Assembly: GCF_025562455.1 (NCBI RefSeq)
Contig: NZ_JAHPRO010000001.1
Location: 62,001-126,000 of the forward strand
Reading direction: 5' to 3'
Origin: Acinetobacter sp. WU_MDCI_Axc73
Lineage (GTDB): Bacteria; Pseudomonadota; Gammaproteobacteria; Pseudomonadales; Moraxellaceae
DNA: 64,000 bases
The number at the start of each line of letters is the position of its first letter. The stretch's first letter is position 1. The translations under genes and the position numbers were made by a program. Below are positions 62,255 through 64,000 of this stretch, piece after piece. Under the pieces are notes generated by a model. That model was given only the letters and a program-made list of their open reading frames with translations. It did no database searches and was not told the origin of the DNA.

Positions 62255-64000
62255 TTAAAGTTGTGAACCAATAAAGAAATGCAATCGAATTGGATGATTA
62301 TCATCGGAAATACCTGATGCAACATCGAGTCGAATTGGACCGATAGGTGATTTCCAGCGAATCCCCACGCCTACACTATAAGCTGTACCATTTTTAAATT
62401 TTTCATCATAAGCATTACCAAAGTCCGAAAATAGCGCCGCGCGCCAGCCTTCCTTAAATTGGTAGTTATATTCAAGTGAACCGACAGCCAGTGCTTGTCC
62501 ACCAACTTTATAGCCATATTCTTCTGGAGAAAGACTCTTATAATCAAAACCACGTATAGTTTGGTCACCGCCAGCAAAAAATCTCAAATTATAAGGAACT
62601 TTGTCAAAATCATCAGTAAAGATATAACTTAAATCAGAACGTCCGACAAATTGATGATCATCGTTTTCACCCAAAGAATAAATAAAACGCCAACCTGCAG
62701 TTAAAATCGCCATATTGGCATCGGACAACAGTGACTCACTTCCTAACTCAACTTTATAACTTTGTTTAAATCCGCGTGTTGGGTTAATACTACTATTGCT
62801 GGTTGTTTTTGAAAGTTCATAACCAAACAATAAAGCCTCTTGTTCTGCATCCGAGCCTGGGACTTTAAATGCATCAGGAATATCATCATTATCCACAACG
62901 CCATGCTGAGTTAAGCGATCTAGTCGATATCGAAAGCCAAAACTATGTTGCCATCCCCCTAGCGGGTTTTTAATGATGCGTTCTGCACCAAATACAGCAG
63001 ATTCAGTCTCTAGGCTTACATCAGGGCCGATATCATCGCGATCTTCTCGCTCGTATCCGCCAACAATATTAATATAATCATTAATCGGATCTTTATAAGG
63101 AATACTATAACGCCCGTCTAAAGCCTGACGTATCTTCGATAGTTCAAGGTTAGCGTCAAAAGAATGCCCTAAACTATTTACAATGGCGCGTCGGTATTGA
63201 GTACGAATACGAAATTCAGTATCTGTACCATAACCAATACCTGTTTCTACACTATTTAAACGATCGGCATTTAAGGTCACGATGACAGGTACTTTCTTTT
63301 CCTCACGTGCCTGAGCCTGTAATTGATCATTTTCAGAAGCACGTTGCTGCACTTTTTGTTGTTCAGCATTTGAGGTTTCACTTTGCTGATCACTGGTTTG
63401 AGTTCCCGCAAATTGAGTTTCATCAGCTACATCTTGAGTAACTTCTTGGCCAGATTTTGCATCGGCTTTTTGCAGGGAGGCCACTTGCTGTTCTTCAACT
63501 TTTTGCTGATCGACCAATTCTTGTAAGTCAGGTGGTAATTCCAATGGCTTTTCAATTGGATCAGGCTTGATGGTATCGACCAAAGTATAGTTAAAATAAC
63601 GCGAATTGGTCAGGTTATTGGCTAATGTGTTCACACGCCAGAACGCATAATCATCCCCATCTTTCCACGGTGTCATACTTTTGAGGACTTCCATTTTTAA
63701 TGGTAATTTTTTGGACGGGTCACTCATTCTGAACTCGACATTGCCAAGCTTATAGCGCTCACCTGTTTCATATTTTAAATTAATCGCTGCGGTGTCTTCT
63801 GGTTGCTTCACTCTGACATCGTGCAAACGCCAATATGCATCAAAATAACCATTATCAGAAGCCGCTTCTACAATACGGCTTTTCGTCTGTTCATATTTAC
63901 CATGATTTAAAATATCACCAACATCCAGATCTGGTACTAAACGAATAACCTGAAATTGTGGAGTGTTTGCACCTGCTCCAGAGAACTCAATATTTTCTTC
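62255..64000 (-). CDS. tamA: Translocation and assembly module subunit TamA (partial at 5' end)
   Basis: The frame is open to the right edge, so the N terminus and signal peptide lie outside. Visible first: VIRLVPDLDVGDILNHGKYE and SRIVEAASDNGYFDAYWRL, a POTRA domain (repeat motif with a glycine turn), then INLKYETGERYKLGNVEFRM, a further POTRA. A Gln/Asp/Glu-rich low-complexity linker (about 110 residues, QTSDQQSETSNAEQQKVQQ) follows; it is unusual. The Omp85 barrel shows FFAGGDQTIRGFDYKSLSP and the conserved end GPIRLDVASGISDDN. The 3' end overlaps no gene; tamB follows after 23 bases. Confidence 0.93.
   Translation of the reverse strand, partial: EENIEFSGAGANTPQFQVIRLVPDLDVGDILNHGKYEQTKSRIVEAASDNGYFDAYWRLHDVRVKQPEDTAAINLKYETGERYKLGNVEFRMSDPSKKLPLKMEVLKSMTPWKDGDDYAFWRVNTLANNLTNSRYFNYTLVDTIKPDPIEKPLELPPDLQELVDQQKVEEQQVASLQKADAKSGQEVTQDVADETQFAGTQTSDQQSETSNAEQQKVQQRASENDQLQAQAREEKKVPVIVTLNADRLNSVETGIGYGTDTEFRIRTQYRRAIVNSLGHSFDANLELSKIRQALDGRYSIPYKDPINDYINIVGGYEREDRDDIGPDVSLETESAVFGAERIIKNPLGGWQHSFGFRYRLDRLTQHGVVDNDDIPDAFKVPGSDAEQEALLFGYELSKTTSNSSINPTRGFKQSYKVELGSESLLSDANMAILTAGWRFIYSLGENDDHQFVGRSDLSYIFTDDFDKVPYNLRFFAGGDQTIRGFDYKSLSPEEYGYKVGGQALAVGSLEYNYQFKEGWRAALFSDFGNAYDEKFKNGTAYSVGVGIRWKSPIGPIRLDVASGISDDNHPIRLHFFIGSQL

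Overview
The window looks like chromosomal DNA of a gammaproteobacterium of the Moraxellaceae, most likely Acinetobacter. The reasons are moderately low GC, the gene content (a PutA without its own DNA-binding domain paired with an Lrp-type regulator, a bamA/lpx/fabZ cluster, stand-alone ntrBC) and the individual protein sequences. No tRNA, rRNA, insertion sequence, prophage or CRISPR array was seen. It is mostly conserved core genome, with a few small unknown or decayed genes between operons.

Layout. 1-4.6 kb: proline catabolism (end of putP, an Lrp-type regulator, putA). 4.7-8.6 kb: trmA and several small or poorly known genes, including a phosphodiester-glycosidase-like exported protein, an LRAT-like protein and a membrane protein preceded by a terminator. 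8.7-12.7 kb: glnS, ppiB, lpxH and a nitroreductase. 12.8-16.9 kb: membrane proteins, fba, a small lipoprotein and pgk. 17-21.1 kb: DUF2237, a Maf pyrophosphatase, a roxA-like oxygenase and a glutamate-synthase-like flavoprotein. 21.2-28.6 kb: a Dyp peroxidase, a double GST_N protein, rraA-like, an NAD(P)-binding protein, rpsT, an acyltransferase, a histidine phosphatase, cysQ, yrfG-like and hslR. 28.8-31.7 kb: recA, recX, the 4.5S RNA gene on the minus strand and a ybgF-like gene. 31.8-44.2 kb: a long minus-strand envelope cluster read rimO?-pyrH-frr-uppS-cdsA-dxr-rseP-bamA-skp-lpxD-fabZ-lpxA. 44.5-47.1 kb: ntrB-ntrC behind a sigma54-type promoter. 47.2-52.4 kb: ribokinase and a four-gene ferric-siderophore ABC transporter behind a Fur-like box. 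52.6-57.6 kb: a second Lrp regulator, acnB and small genes. 57.7-64 kb: tamB and tamA (tamA runs off the right edge).

How the genes work together. The largest unit couples ribosome recycling, isoprenoid and undecaprenyl lipid synthesis, phospholipid precursor synthesis, the outer-membrane protein machine and lipid A synthesis. tamA/tamB add a second outer-membrane assembly module. putP/putA with their regulator import and oxidise proline. fba and pgk serve the triose/gluconeogenic pathway.

Most interesting non-routine signals: (1) a 97-codon frame next to acnB that resembles the C-terminal HEPN-like end of an abortive-infection protein, whose first codons are the acnB terminator, so it is a probable defence-gene relic; (2) a 24-codon gene candidate with a strong ribosome binding site and a long terminator hairpin between the siderophore operon and the second lrp gene; (3) a possible small RNA just after that lrp gene; (4) an intrinsic terminator only about 10 bases before the start codon of a membrane-protein gene, suggesting attenuation; (5) structured leaders or operators at rpsT, acnB, glnS/ppiB and a perfect 24-bp palindrome near 57.0 kb. 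None is proven from sequence alone.
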